From Methylobacterium frigidaeris (lineage in GTDB: Bacteria; Pseudomonadota; Alphaproteobacteria; Rhizobiales; Beijerinckiaceae), in contig NZ_BPQJ01000046.1 of the NCBI RefSeq assembly GCF_022179185.1, positions 1 to 53,191 of the forward strand: a stretch of DNA of 53,191 bases, in the 5' to 3' direction. Each line of letters opens with the position of its first letter. Within the stretch, counting starts at the first letter, position 1. Shown piece after piece: positions 33,059 to 43,708 of this stretch. The position numbers and the translations under genes were made by a program. The notes beneath the pieces were generated by a model. It saw only the letters and a program-made list of their open reading frames with translations, was not told the origin of the DNA and did not search any database.

Positions 33059-34693
33059 TCAGGCGGCTTCGCCGCCGCGGTCGTAGACGATGGCACCGCC
33101 GCGGATGGCGAGGTCGCAGCGCGTGTCGGACAGGATCTCCTCCGGCACGGCGCTCGTCATGTCGCGCGAGAACACCGCGATGTCGGCGGCCAGTCCCGGC
33201 ACGAGGCGGCCGCGATGCCCCTCGGCCTTGTTCACGTATGCGCCCAGCGCCGTATAGGCGTGCAGCGCCTCGGCGATGGACAGCCGCTCAGGTCCGCCGA
33301 TGACGGTACCGCGCGAGGTCTTGCGGGTGAGCATCGTGTAGAGGTTCGGAAACGGGTCGATGTCGCAGACCGGCGCGTCGCTGGAGGCCGCCGCCGCGAG
33401 GCCGCGGTCGAGCCAGGTCTTCATCGGGTAGGAGGCGGCCGCCCGCTTCTCGCCCAGCACCGAGACGTAGAGGTCGCCGAAATCGTAGATGAAGACCGGC
33501 TGCGGCACCGGCTCGACGCCGAGTCGCACCATGCGGTCGATCTGCGCCGGGCTGTTGAAGCCGCAATGCTCGATGCGGTGGCGCCGTGCCGGATCGGGCA
33601 TGGCGACGAGGGCCTTCTCGAAGGCGTTCAGCGTCTGCTCGATCGCGGCGTCGCCGATCGCGTGAACGGCGAGCTGGTAGCCCTTGGCGTGATAATCCGC
33701 GACGAAGGCATCCATCTCGGGGTCGGTCAGCAGCGACAGCCCGACGGTCTCCGGCTCGCCGAGATAGGGCTGCGACATGGCGGCAGTGCGCCCGCCGGCG
33801 CTGCCGTCGGTGAAGATCTTGACCGGCCCGACCCGCACCATGTCGTCGCCCGTGCCGGTGATCACGCCGTCGGCGAAAGCCTGCTCGACGATGCCGCCGG
33901 GCCCGCCGAGCAGACAGAGGTTCACCCGCACCGGCAGGCGCCCGCTGCGCTGGGCGTTTCGGTAGGCGGCGACCTCGCGGTAGCCCGCCCGCATGCCGAC
34001 GCCGGCATCCATGACGCTGGTGATGCCATAGGACAGGCACGCCTCGCCCGCCCGCTTGATCGCCGCGACGAGGTCCTCGTCCGTGGGATTGGGCAGCACG
34101 GCCTTCAACCGGTCGCGGCCGGTCTCGGCGAGGAGCCCGGTCAGGCGGCCGTTCTGCTGCTCGATCGCGCCGCCCTGCGGCACCGGCGTCGATTCGTCGA
34201 TGCCGGCGAGCCTGAGCGCCATCGAGTTGGCGATCGTCACGTGCCCGCAGGCGCGCACGAGGGAGACCGGGTGGTCGGGCGCGACGGCGTCGAGCTCCTC
34301 GCGGAACGGATGCCGCTTCACGTCGAGCTCGAACTGGTCGTAGCCGCGCGCCAGGATCCAGCGGCCCGGCGGCAGGGCCCGGGCCCGCTCGCGGATCTTG
34401 CCGAGGAGCGCATCGAGGGTGCGGGCCGCCGCCGGCGTCACGTCGATGTCCAGCATGCCGAGCCCGTAGGGCAGGAGGTGCATGTGGGCGTCGTAGAGGC
34501 CCGGCGTCGCGAGCCGGCCGCGGAGGTCGACGACCCGCGTCCCCGGCCCGATCAGCGGAGCGAGCTCGGCCGCGGTGCCGGTCGCCAGCACCTTGCCGGC
34601 CCAGAGCGCGACGGCCTCGGCCATGCCCTCCTCAAGGCCGCAGAAGACGCGGCCGTTGGTCAGGATCGTATCGGCTTTCGGAAGCGCCGCCAT
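33059..34693 (-). CDS. YtcJ-like amidohydrolase (amidohydrolase 3 family), 544 aa
   Basis: Cytoplasmic metal hydrolase related to YtcJ and N-substituted formamide deformylase. Visible motifs are YDAHMHLLPYG (about residue 65), KIFTDGSAGGRTAA near 295, AVHAIGDAAIEQTL, RIEHCGF and SSDAPVCDIDPF near 430. The C-terminal RLVPGLAADIAVFSRD closes the composite domain. The start ATG has only a weak ribosome binding site. It is 23 bp downstream of dppF, so probably co-transcribed with the transporter. Confidence 0.9.
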   Translation of the reverse strand: MAALPKADTILTNGRVFCGLEEGMAEAVALWAGKVLATGTAAELAPLIGPGTRVVDLRGRLATPGLYDAHMHLLPYGLGMLDIDVTPAAARTLDALLGKIRERARALPPGRWILARGYDQFELDVKRHPFREELDAVAPDHPVSLVRACGHVTIANSMALRLAGIDESTPVPQGGAIEQQNGRLTGLLAETGRDRLKAVLPNPTDEDLVAAIKRAGEACLSYGITSVMDAGVGMRAGYREVAAYRNAQRSGRLPVRVNLCLLGGPGGIVEQAFADGVITGTGDDMVRVGPVKIFTDGSAGGRTAAMSQPYLGEPETVGLSLLTDPEMDAFVADYHAKGYQLAVHAIGDAAIEQTLNAFEKALVAMPDPARRHRIEHCGFNSPAQIDRMVRLGVEPVPQPVFIYDFGDLYVSVLGEKRAAASYPMKTWLDRGLAAAASSDAPVCDIDPFPNLYTMLTRKTSRGTVIGGPERLSIAEALHAYTALGAYVNKAEGHRGRLVPGLAADIAVFSRDMTSAVPEEILSDTRCDLAIRGGAIVYDRGGEAA

Positions 34694-34716
34694 CTGTCTC
34701 TCTGCCTTCTGTCGGG

Positions 34717-35801
34717 TCAGGCCGCTGTCGTTTCGGCCGCGATCATGGCGGCGCGCTTCTGCTCGTAGAGCGCCAGCCGGGCCTGCAGCCGCTCGTGGCG
34801 GGCGCCCCCACCGAAGCGGGCGAAAGCCGGGATCGTCTCGGCGAAGTGGCACGCCGCTTCGTGCTGAGGACCGATCGTCCGCAAGCCCGGCGCCTCCTCG
34901 CGGCAGCGCGCCTGCGCGAAGCCGCAGCGGGTGTGGAAGCGGCAGCCGGCGGGGGGGGTCATCGGGCTCGGCACGTCGCCGCCGAGCGTCGGGCGCGAAT
35001 GACGCTGGGCAGGGTCCGGCACCGGCGCGGCGGCGAGCAGCGCCTGCGTGTAGGGGTGGCGCGGCTGGGCGTAGAGCACCTTCGCCGGGGCGGTCTCGAC
35101 GACCTGGCCGAGATACATGACGGCCACCCGGTCGGCCATGTGCTTCACCACCGCCAGTCCGTGCGAGATGAACAGGTAGGCGAGGCCGAACTCCGCCTGC
35201 AGGTCCTTCAGCAGGTTCACCACCTGCGCCTGGATCGAGACGTCGAGGGCCGAGACCGGCTCGTCGCAGACGATCAATCGGGGCTTCAGCGCGAGGGCGC
35301 GGGCGATGCCGATGCGCTGGCGCTGCCCGCCGGAGAATTCGTGCGGGAAGCGGTCGGCGTGATAGCTCGCGAGGCCGACGAGGCCGAGGAGCTCGCGCAC
35401 CCGCGCGGCGCGGGAGGCGGCATCGCCGATGCCATGGACCAGCATCGGCTCCGCCAGGATCTCCTCGACGGCCATGCGCGGGTTGAGGCTCGCGAACGGA
35501 TCCTGGAAGATCACCTGCATCTGCCGGCGCAGGGGCTTCAACGCCGAGCGGCCGTCATGGGTGACGTCGCGGCCGTCGAAGCGGATCGCGCCGGCGCTCG
35601 GCTCGATCAGCCGCAGCGCGAGCCGCGCGAGCGTGGACTTGCCGCAGCCGCTCTCGCCCACCACCGCCAGCGTCTCGCCGGCCGCGATGCGCAGCGACAC
35701 GCCGTCGACCGCCCGCACGGCGCCGACCTGACGGCGCAGGACGAGGCCCCTATGCACCGGGTAGTGCTTGCGGACGTCGTCGAGCTCGAGGAGCGGCACC
35801 G

Positions 35802-35805
<4 letters not shown>
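34717..35805 (-). CDS. Oligo/dipeptide ABC transporter ATPase, DppF-like, 362 aa
   Basis: Second ATPase of the peptide-type transporter. Walker A is GESGCGKST (about residue 50), followed by VIFQDPFASLNPR, signature FSGGQRQRIGIARAL and Walker B LIVCDEPVSALD. The C-terminal oligo_HPY region carries the Cys cluster GCRFHTRCGFAQARC. A C-terminal tail of about 40 residues extends beyond the usual end. Its ATG overlaps the dppD-like stop (ATGA). Confidence 0.94.
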
Positions 35806-36857
<1,052 letters not shown>

Positions 36858-36867
36858 GGCCGCCCCC

Positions 36868-38454
36868 CTAGCGCTTCAGGCTCAGGTCGAGGCCCTTGTA
36901 GAGGCCGGCGCCGTACAGCCCGTGCGGCCGCACGCCCTCGACGCGGTCGCCCGACACGACCCACATCTGCCGCGTGACGAGCGGGATCCAGACGTTGGCC
37001 GCGGTGAGGAGCCGCTGCGTCTCGGCATTCGCCTCCTTACGCTTGGCGGGGTCGGTCGCGGTGGCGGCCGCGTCGATGAGCTGGTCGGTCTTCTCGTCCT
37101 TCCAGTTCATGCGGTTCGGCGTCGGCGCCTGCGTGCTCTTGAAGTAGAGGTTCAGCGCCTCGGTCGCGGTCCCGTACGGATAGGACAGCATGAAGGCGTC
37201 GAATTCCTGCGTCGCGAGCTTGCCCCAGGCGACGGTCGCGTCCCAGAGCTGGATCCGCATGTCGATGCCGACCTTGCGCAGGTCCGCCTGCATGGCCTCG
37301 GAGATGCGCGGGTTCTGGTCGTCCCGGATGCCATAGACCACGAACGTGGCCTTCTGCCCGTCCTTGACGCGGATGCCGTCCGGCCCGGGGGTCCAGCCGG
37401 CCTCGTCGAGGACCTTGGCGGCGCCGGCCGGGTCGAAGGCCGGCATCATCGCGGCCGCCTTGGCGTCGTAGTCGAGCACGGTCGGGCTCAGGAGCGAGTG
37501 CAGCGGCGTGCCGCGGCCGAAATAGATGGCCTTGACGATCGCATCCTTGTTGACCGCCATGTTGGCGGCGCGGCGGATCGCCGGATCGCTCGAGACCGGC
37601 TTGTTGACCCGGAAGGCGAAGAAGACGTCGTAGATGTAGTCTTTCTGCTGCTGCACCTTCAGGCCCGGCACGCGCTGCATCGTGTCGATCGAGAACAGCG
37701 GCGGGTAGTAGGTGATGTCGGCCTGGCGCGCCTGCATGGCGGCCATGAGGGTGTTGGCCTCGGGCACCACCTTCCAGATGATCTGGTCGATCTCGGGCTT
37801 CGGGTTCTTGTAGATCGGCGGACCCCAATTGTAATGGGGGTTCTTCTTCAGCACGAGGTCCTGGCGCGGCGTCCAGCTGACCCAGCAATACGGCCCGGTG
37901 GCGTTGAAGCCCTGGACGCCGAAATTCTGCCCGAGCTTCTCGACCGTGTTCTTGTCGACGACCGAGCCGAAGGACTGCGTGAGCTGGTACAGGAGGTCGC
38001 TGAACGGCTCCTGCAGCTCGTAGACGACCGTGTGGTCGTCGGTGGCACGGATGTCCTTCACCTTGCCGGCGCGGCTGGCGACCGGCGAGCGGGTGGCCGG
38101 ATCGATCCAGCGCTTGAGCGAGTAGACCACGTCCTCGGCGGTCATCGGCCGGCCGTCGCAGAACTTCACGTCCTGGCGCAGGTCGAACGTGTAGGTCCGG
38201 CCGTCCGCGGATGCGGTCCAGGACTTCGCCAGCAGCGGCTTCACCGTCTTCATGTCGAAGTCGAGGCTGACCAGCGTGTCGGCCAGCATGAACAGCACCT
38301 CGGAGGCCGAGGTCGCGGTCGAGCGCACGGGATCGTAGCGGTCGGCATCGATGACGCGCAGGATGGTCAGCGGCGCCTTCGTCTGGGCAAGCGCCGGGAC
38401 GAGACCGAGCAGGGAGAGGCCGGCCGCCAGAGCGGTCCGCGCGAGCATCGTCAT
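36868..38454 (-). CDS. Peptide-type ABC transporter substrate-binding protein (SBP family 5), 528 aa
   Basis: Periplasmic receptor with a signal peptide (MTMLARTALAAGLSLLGLVPALAQ, cleavage after about residue 24) and full family 5 domain. Useful landmarks are DLRQDVKFCDGRPMTAEDVVYSLKRW near 110 and FNATGPYCWVSW near 185. Such receptors bind peptides, but also opines, nickel and other amide compounds. Two amidohydrolases in the operon suggest a non-peptide amide. GAGAGGA lies about 10 bases upstream of the ATG. Confidence 0.93.
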   Translation of the reverse strand: MTMLARTALAAGLSLLGLVPALAQTKAPLTILRVIDADRYDPVRSTATSASEVLFMLADTLVSLDFDMKTVKPLLAKSWTASADGRTYTFDLRQDVKFCDGRPMTAEDVVYSLKRWIDPATRSPVASRAGKVKDIRATDDHTVVYELQEPFSDLLYQLTQSFGSVVDKNTVEKLGQNFGVQGFNATGPYCWVSWTPRQDLVLKKNPHYNWGPPIYKNPKPEIDQIIWKVVPEANTLMAAMQARQADITYYPPLFSIDTMQRVPGLKVQQQKDYIYDVFFAFRVNKPVSSDPAIRRAANMAVNKDAIVKAIYFGRGTPLHSLLSPTVLDYDAKAAAMMPAFDPAGAAKVLDEAGWTPGPDGIRVKDGQKATFVVYGIRDDQNPRISEAMQADLRKVGIDMRIQLWDATVAWGKLATQEFDAFMLSYPYGTATEALNLYFKSTQAPTPNRMNWKDEKTDQLIDAAATATDPAKRKEANAETQRLLTAANVWIPLVTRQMWVVSGDRVEGVRPHGLYGAGLYKGLDLSLKR

Positions 38455-38476
38455 CAGAAAAAATCCTCTCGAATCG

Positions 38477-39367
38477 TCAGCGGCGCATCCGGGGGTCGAG
38501 GGCGTCGCGCAGGCCGTCGCCGAGCACGTTGAAGGCGAGCACGACGACGAAGATCAGCAGGCTCGGCAGGACCGAGACGTGGGGTGCGAAGAACAGGAAG
38601 TTGCGCCCGTCCGACGCCATGGCGCCGAGCTCGGCCGTCGGCGGCTGCGCGCCGAGCCCGATGAAGGACAGGAGCGAGCCGAGCAGGATCACCTGGCCGA
38701 AGCGCAGGGTGACGAAGACGAAGATCGGCGACAGGCAGTTGAGCAGGACGTACTTGGTCAGGATGCGAGCATCGCCCATGCCGAGCGCGCGGGCGGCCTC
38801 GATGTAATCCTGCTGCAGCACCACGATCGCGGCCCCGCGCACGACCCGTGCCATGAGCGGGATGGTGGCGATCGAGAGCGCGACGAGGACGGCGGTGAGG
38901 CCGGGCCCGACGATCGCCGTCAGCGCGAGGCCGAACAAGATCGCTGGGAACGACAGGAGCACGTCCATCAGGCGCATCAGGAGCCCGGAGAGGCGCGGGT
39001 AATAGGCCGCCGCGAAGCCGACGAGGCCGCCGAGGCCGCAGCCGATGACGACGGCGACGAGGCTCATCATGAGCGTCATCCGCAGGCCGAACAGCAGGCG
39101 GGTGACCATGTCGCGCCCCTGCCCGTCGGTGCCGAGGAGGAAGCCGTCCCCCGGAGCCTTGAGCGTGTTGGCGAGGTCGCCGGCGTAAGGATCGGTCGGT
39201 GCGAGCCAGGGCGCGAAGAGCGCCGCCAGCACGAGCAGCACGACGACGACCAGGGCCACCGCGCTCGCAGGCTCGCGCAGGAGGAAGCGCACGACCGAGG
39301 GGCGCGCCGTCACCGCGAAGGCGGCGTGCGGGCTCGCCTCGGGCGTGAGCGCGACGGGGTTGCTCAT
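38477..39367 (-). CDS. Peptide-type ABC transporter permease, DppC-like, 296 aa
   Basis: Inner-membrane subunit with six helices and the N-terminal TM segment plus DPYAGD…PGDGFLLGTDGQGRDMVTRL region typical of DppC (about 60-95). The coupling loop is DYIEAARALGMGDARILTKY. It ends 22 bp before the binding-protein start and overlaps the DppB-like stop by 4 bp. Confidence 0.94.
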   Translation of the reverse strand: MSNPVALTPEASPHAAFAVTARPSVVRFLLREPASAVALVVVVLLVLAALFAPWLAPTDPYAGDLANTLKAPGDGFLLGTDGQGRDMVTRLLFGLRMTLMMSLVAVVIGCGLGGLVGFAAAYYPRLSGLLMRLMDVLLSFPAILFGLALTAIVGPGLTAVLVALSIATIPLMARVVRGAAIVVLQQDYIEAARALGMGDARILTKYVLLNCLSPIFVFVTLRFGQVILLGSLLSFIGLGAQPPTAELGAMASDGRNFLFFAPHVSVLPSLLIFVVVLAFNVLGDGLRDALDPRMRR

Positions 39368-40308
39368 CGGGCCTCCCGGATGCGGGGATCGAGGAAGGCG
39401 TAGAGCATGTCGACGACCAGGTTGATCAGGATGAAGCCGGCCGAGAGCACGATGATGGTGCCCTGCGCCATCGGCGCGTCGCTCGACAGGATCGCGCCCA
39501 CCGCCAGCCGCCCGATGCCGGGCCAGCTGAAGATCGTCTCGACCACCACCGCGCCGCCGAGCAGGAAGCCGATCTGCAGCCCGATCAGGGTGACGACCGG
39601 GATCAGCGCGTTGCGCAGGGCGTGCCGCAGCACGACGGCCCGCTCCGTCAGGCCCTTCGCACGGGCGGTGCGGACGTGGTCGGCCCCGAGGACGTCGAGG
39701 ACGGAGCTGCGCGTCATGCGGGCGACCGGCCCGACGAAGACGCCGCCGAGCGTCACCGCCGGCAGGATCACGCCCTGGATGCCCTCGAGCGTCCAGAGCG
39801 GCCCGGTGCGGCCGGTGAAGGGCAGGAGCTGCCAGTGGAAGCCGAGGAGCCAGACGAGACCGAGGCCGAGCAGGAAGACCGGCACCGACACGCCGGCCAC
39901 CGAGGCCGCCACGACCAGCCGGTCGGGCCAGCGGCCGCGCCAGTAGGCGCCGACCGTGCCGAGCAGGATGCCGAGCGGCACCGACCAGATCAGCGACGCG
40001 AGCATCAGTTCGAGCGTCGGCCCGATCGTGTTCCCGAGCTCCTCGATCACCGGCATGTTGTTGATGATCGAGACGCCGAGATCACCCCGCAGCAGGCGCC
40101 CGAGATAGATCAGGAACTGGATCCAGAGCGGCTGGTCGAGGCCGAGATCGCGCCGGATCGCCTCGATGACGTCCTGCGTCGCCGTCGGTCCGGCCCGGAC
40201 CACCGCCGGATCGTTGGGCACGACCTGCATCAAGAGGAAGCCGACGAGCAGCACGCCGAGCAGGACGGGAACGGCGAGGAGCAGCCGTTGCACGACGTTG
40301 CGGAGCAT
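39364..40308 (-). CDS. Peptide-type ABC transporter permease, DppB-like, 314 aa
   Basis: First gene of the minus-strand transporter operon. The opening MLRNVVQRLLLAVPVLLGVL and DLGLDQPLWIQFLIYLGRLLRGDLG are typical of DppB. The coupling loop is DHVRTARAKGLTERAVVLRH. Six membrane segments are expected. The gene is intact and coupled to the next by ATGA. Confidence 0.94.
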   Translation of the reverse strand: MLRNVVQRLLLAVPVLLGVLLVGFLLMQVVPNDPAVVRAGPTATQDVIEAIRRDLGLDQPLWIQFLIYLGRLLRGDLGVSIINNMPVIEELGNTIGPTLELMLASLIWSVPLGILLGTVGAYWRGRWPDRLVVAASVAGVSVPVFLLGLGLVWLLGFHWQLLPFTGRTGPLWTLEGIQGVILPAVTLGGVFVGPVARMTRSSVLDVLGADHVRTARAKGLTERAVVLRHALRNALIPVVTLIGLQIGFLLGGAVVVETIFSWPGIGRLAVGAILSSDAPMAQGTIIVLSAGFILINLVVDMLYAFLDPRIREAR

Positions 40309-40674
40309 CGGCGCCTAGCCTCGCCGTGCCCGGGCCGGCCGGCGCCGGCTGCTCCGAGGCGCCGCAGGACCTCCTTCGGCCCGCATGCCGATCGCTGCCG
40401 TTTCGTCCTCAAGCCCTGTCAAATGAGCCCTCCCGCGAGTGGCCTAATCCGTCGAGGAACCTGCAAGGTCTAGGCCAGGATAACAGCGAACGGCCCCGTT
40501 ACAAGCCGTTCGTCGCGCAGAACGCTCCATTCGTATCGCCAGGAGATACACCCGCGCTTGAGCATGCCAGTCCCTGCTCCCGCCGCCGATCGACGACGTG
40601 AGCACGGGCCATCTCGACCCGCGAGGCACGGTGCAGTGCAGCCGCCGATCCATCAGTCGCGTCCGATCAGTGTG
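40309..40674. other. Intergenic region upstream of the dipeptide-type operon
   Basis: No gene is recognised here. On the minus strand a perfect TTGACA lies at 40422-40417, about 110 bp upstream of the dppB-like start. I find no convincing -10 box 16-18 bp further on, so promoter assignment is weak. Confidence 0.35.
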
Positions 40675-41097
40675 TCATCTAAGACCCGCTTCATAGGCTC
40701 TCTGACACGGCGCATGACGAGGACCACGGCGGCGGCGAGGACGAGGACGGCGAGCGCGGAGGATGCGGTCGCCTCGTGATCGCGTGCCAGCCTGCGGCAG
40801 CGGCCGATCCAGCCCAGGGATGCGCGCGACCACCCAGCGTCTCGGCTGCACCGCATAGCCCCTCCGCCCCTCCTCGGGCTCGGCGATCTCGACGGTGGCC
40901 GTGCCGATCCGCTCGCCCCGGGTAGGCGCGGTCGGCAAAGCAGGGGGCGAGGCACGCGGGAGGGCAACGCCGCCATGGCTGTCATGCAGGTCAGGCGGCG
41001 AGATCGCGGCCATCAGCAGGCGGCCGTCGGTATCGGTCAGGGCATGGTGCTTGCGGCCGACGACGCGCGTGGCGGGATCGTAGCCGCGCTCACCCAC
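40675..41097 (-). pseudogene. IS5-family (IS427-like) transposase remnant, frameshifted
   Basis: C-terminal half of a transposase. One frame gives YDPATRVVGRKHHALTDTDG, then TVEIAEPEEGRRGYAVQPRRWVVAR. A second frame continues with LGWIGRCRRLARDHEATASSA, the usual C-terminal motif of the group. The N-terminal half is absent and there is a frameshift near 40820, so it is inactive. It sits between two unrelated transport operons. Confidence 0.75.
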
Positions 41098-41136
41098 GAC
41101 CCCGACGCCCGTCGCTCACGCAACCGCTAAGCTCGC

Positions 41137-41158
41137 GGCCCCGTTCTGGAACGGGGCC
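41137..41158. terminator. Strong GC hairpin downstream of the SDR gene
   Basis: GGCCCCGTTC (41137-41146) and GAACGGGGCC (41149-41158) form a 10-bp perfect stem with two bases between. It lies 38 bp beyond the stop of the minus-strand SDR gene. No U-tract follows, so it may work with Rho or as a 3' stabiliser. Confidence 0.55.
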
Positions 41159-41195
41159 CAAGCGGACGAAACGTTGGCCTGCCGATGCAAGTCTC

Positions 41196-41972
41196 TTAGA
41201 TCCCGCCCGCGAGGTAGCCTCCATCAACGTTCAACACCGTCCCCGTGGTGAAGCTCGCGGCCGGAGACGCCAGGTAGAGGGCCGCTCCGACAAGTTCCTG
41301 CAATTCGCCGAAGCGGCCGGCGGGCGAGCGTGTCAGCGCCGCGTCCTTGCGCGCCTGAGGCATCTTCTCCCGGTTCAGCTCGGTCATGAAGAAGCCGGGC
41401 GAGATCGCGTTGACCCGCACGCCATGGGGCGCCCATTCGGCGGCGAGTGAGGCGGTGAGCCCGATGATGCCATGCTTGGCGACCGCGTAGGGGCAGGCAT
41501 TCGGCCAGCCGCGATGCGCCGCGAGCGAGGCGACATTGAGGATCGTTCCGGAGCCCCGCGCCACCATCGCCCGCCCGAAGGCCTGGCAGGCGTGAAACAC
41601 GCTGGTGAGGTTCGTGGCGATCACCTGCGCGAACTCGTCCGGCGTGAAGTCGAGGGCGGGCTTGATGATCGTCATGCCCTGGCAGTTCATCAGCACGTCG
41701 ACGGTGCCGAGATCCGCCAGCACCCCCTCGGCCAACGCCTGCACGGCGCCCGGATCCGTCACGTCGGCCTCGTAGGCGCGCGCCGCGGGGCAGACGGCTT
41801 CGAGGCGCGCCAGGGCCGCCCGGAGCTTGCCCGGACGGCGTGCCGCGATGGCGACCCGGGCGCCCTCGCGCGCGAAGCCGTGGGCGACGGCCTCGCCGAT
41901 GCCGCTGGAGCCGCCAATCACCAGGGCCGTCATCCCGGAGAGCGACAGGGAGGTCGAGCCGACGGGGAGCAT
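41196..41972 (-). CDS. Short-chain dehydrogenase/reductase (SDR), 258 aa
   Basis: Classical SDR. The cofactor motif is GGSSGIGEAVA at about residues 19-29. The downstream NCQG replaces the usual NNAG. The Ser of NVASLAAHRG, YAVAK (YxxxK) and the C-terminal VDGGYLAGG follow. Arg in AIAARRPGK after strand 2 suggests NADP(H). It lies 4 bp after the permease stop, as last gene of a sugar-type uptake operon with an Ldh-family enzyme. It may oxidise a sugar, sugar alcohol or sugar acid. Confidence 0.92.
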   Translation of the reverse strand: MLPVGSTSLSLSGMTALVIGGSSGIGEAVAHGFAREGARVAIAARRPGKLRAALARLEAVCPAARAYEADVTDPGAVQALAEGVLADLGTVDVLMNCQGMTIIKPALDFTPDEFAQVIATNLTSVFHACQAFGRAMVARGSGTILNVASLAAHRGWPNACPYAVAKHGIIGLTASLAAEWAPHGVRVNAISPGFFMTELNREKMPQARKDAALTRSPAGRFGELQELVGAALYLASPAASFTTGTVLNVDGGYLAGGI

Positions 41973-41976
41973 GGGA

Positions 41977-42801
41977 TCAATCCTTGATTGCGGAACCGGC
42001 GAAGCCCTGCACGAGGTAGCGCTGCAGGAGGACGTAGAGGCACGAGGGGATCGCGGTCGCGACCAGGGTGGCCGCCATGATCTGCGCCCACTCCACCCGG
42101 AACTGGCCGAACATCTTGAGCACGCCGAGGGTCATCGGCTGCCGGGCCTGGTCCTGGATCAGGCACAAGGCCCACAGCACGTCGCCCCAGGCGAGCAGGA
42201 ACGCGAAGGTCACGGTCGCCACGAGACCCGGCATCACGTTCGGCAGGATGACCTTCGTGAGCACCTGCAACCGCGAGGCGCCGTCGAGCATCGCCGCCTG
42301 GTCGATCTCGGGCGGGATCGTGTCGATGTAGCCCTTCAGCATCCAGACGCTGAACGGGAGCGTGATCGTCGAGAGCGCGAGGACGAGGCCGAGCCGCGTG
42401 TCGTAGAGGCCCGCGCGGCTCAGGAGCTCGAAGTAGGGTCCCACCAGGAGAACGCCCGGCAGCATCTGGCTGGTGAGGAGAATGGCCATCAGGGCGAGCT
42501 TGCCCCGGAAGGCGAAGCGCGAGAAGCCGTAGGCCGCGAACACTCCGACGAGCGACGAGATCAGGGCCGTGCCCGAGGAGGTGATCAGGCTGTTCAGGAA
42601 GTAGACCGGGAAGCCCTCCTGCTGCCAGATCTTGGCGTAGGCCTCCACCGTGGCCTGCCGCGGCCAGAGCGTCGCCGGGAAGTCGATCACCTCGAGCGGC
42701 GGCTTCAGCGACGACGAGACCACCCAGTAGAAGGGAGCGAGGTTGTAGAGGAGCATCAGCCCCAGGATCAGGGCCACGAAGGGCCGCCGCGGGCGGGTCA
42801 T
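41977..42801 (-). CDS. ABC transporter permease, carbohydrate type (MalG/UgpE-like), 274 aa
   Basis: Six-helix inner-membrane protein. The N-terminal LMLLYNLAPFYWVVSSSLKP is typical, and the coupling loop reads IPPEIDQAAMLDGASRLQVL. It starts two bases after the stop of the other permease gene, so the pair is translated together. Confidence 0.93.
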   Translation of the reverse strand: MTRPRRPFVALILGLMLLYNLAPFYWVVSSSLKPPLEVIDFPATLWPRQATVEAYAKIWQQEGFPVYFLNSLITSSGTALISSLVGVFAAYGFSRFAFRGKLALMAILLTSQMLPGVLLVGPYFELLSRAGLYDTRLGLVLALSTITLPFSVWMLKGYIDTIPPEIDQAAMLDGASRLQVLTKVILPNVMPGLVATVTFAFLLAWGDVLWALCLIQDQARQPMTLGVLKMFGQFRVEWAQIMAATLVATAIPSCLYVLLQRYLVQGFAGSAIKD

Positions 42802-42803
42802 CG

Positions 42804-43700
42804 TCAGGCGTTCCTCGACATCGTCACCCGCAGGTACGGGATCGCGACGATCAGCATCGTCACCGCCAGCACGACGGCCATGGCCGAGGCGTAGGCCGGG
42901 TTGAAGAATTCGAAGTACTGGCGGAAGGTCAGTGTGGAGACGAGCTGCGTCGCGTCGCCCGGCCCGCCGCCGGTCATGCCGTAGACGGTGCCGAACAGCC
43001 GCGCCTCCCAGATCACGTCGAGCACCAGGGCGACGATGACCATGTTGCGCAAGGCCGGCAGCGTCACGTAGCGGAAGGATTGCCACGCCCCGGCCCCGTC
43101 GATCGCCGCCGCCTCGTAGAGGTGGGCCGGAATGGCCTGAAGGCCGGCCAGCAGGATCAGCATGACGAACGGATAGCCGCGCCAGACCTCGGCGGTGACG
43201 ACGCCGAAGAAGGCGAGCGACGGCGAGCCCAGCCAGTCCACCGGCTGGTCGACGGCGCCGAGCCGCAGCAGGATCGCGTTCGCCATCCCCGGCAGGGTGT
43301 CGAAGACGAAGCGCCAGATGATGCCGCTGATCACGTCCGGCACGGTCCAGGGCAGGATCGCCGCGACCCGGAACAGCCACTTCGCCGGCAGGTCCGCGTT
43401 CAGCGCCAGGGCGACCGCGAGCCCGATGGTGAGGTGGAGCGACACGACGAGCCCGACATAGAGCGCGGTCGTTGACAGCGTCGTGGCGAACTGGGGATCG
43501 GTCGCGAGCTGCCTGTAGGCGTCGAGGGAAAAGCCCGGCTCGCGCACCCACACCAGGTTGAAGCTCTGGAGCACCGCCGTCACGGCCGGGAGGCCGAGGA
43601 CCGCGAGCAGCAGCAGGATCGCCGGCCCGACGAAGAGGAAGGGGAGCCAGCGCTCCCGGCGGTCGGCGCCGGGGGCGTCCTCGCCCGATGATGGCCGCAT
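42804..43700 (-). CDS. ABC transporter permease, carbohydrate type (MalF/UgpA-like), 298 aa
   Basis: Partner permease with six helices. A charged N-terminal tail (residues 1-20) precedes the first helix (FLFVGPAILLLLAVLGLP). The coupling loop reads IPAHLYEAAAIDGAGAWQSF. It begins 8 bp after the binding-protein stop. No ATPase gene is present in this operon. Confidence 0.93.
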   Translation of the reverse strand: MRPSSGEDAPGADRRERWLPFLFVGPAILLLLAVLGLPAVTAVLQSFNLVWVREPGFSLDAYRQLATDPQFATTLSTTALYVGLVVSLHLTIGLAVALALNADLPAKWLFRVAAILPWTVPDVISGIIWRFVFDTLPGMANAILLRLGAVDQPVDWLGSPSLAFFGVVTAEVWRGYPFVMLILLAGLQAIPAHLYEAAAIDGAGAWQSFRYVTLPALRNMVIVALVLDVIWEARLFGTVYGMTGGGPGDATQLVSTLTFRQYFEFFNPAYASAMAVVLAVTMLIVAIPYLRVTMSRNA

Positions 43701-43708
43701 CGCGCGCC

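Noticed and set aside
40417..40422. Consensus TTGACA as promoter of the dipeptide-type operon
   Set aside because: No acceptable -10 box at the proper distance, so it is not called as a promoter.
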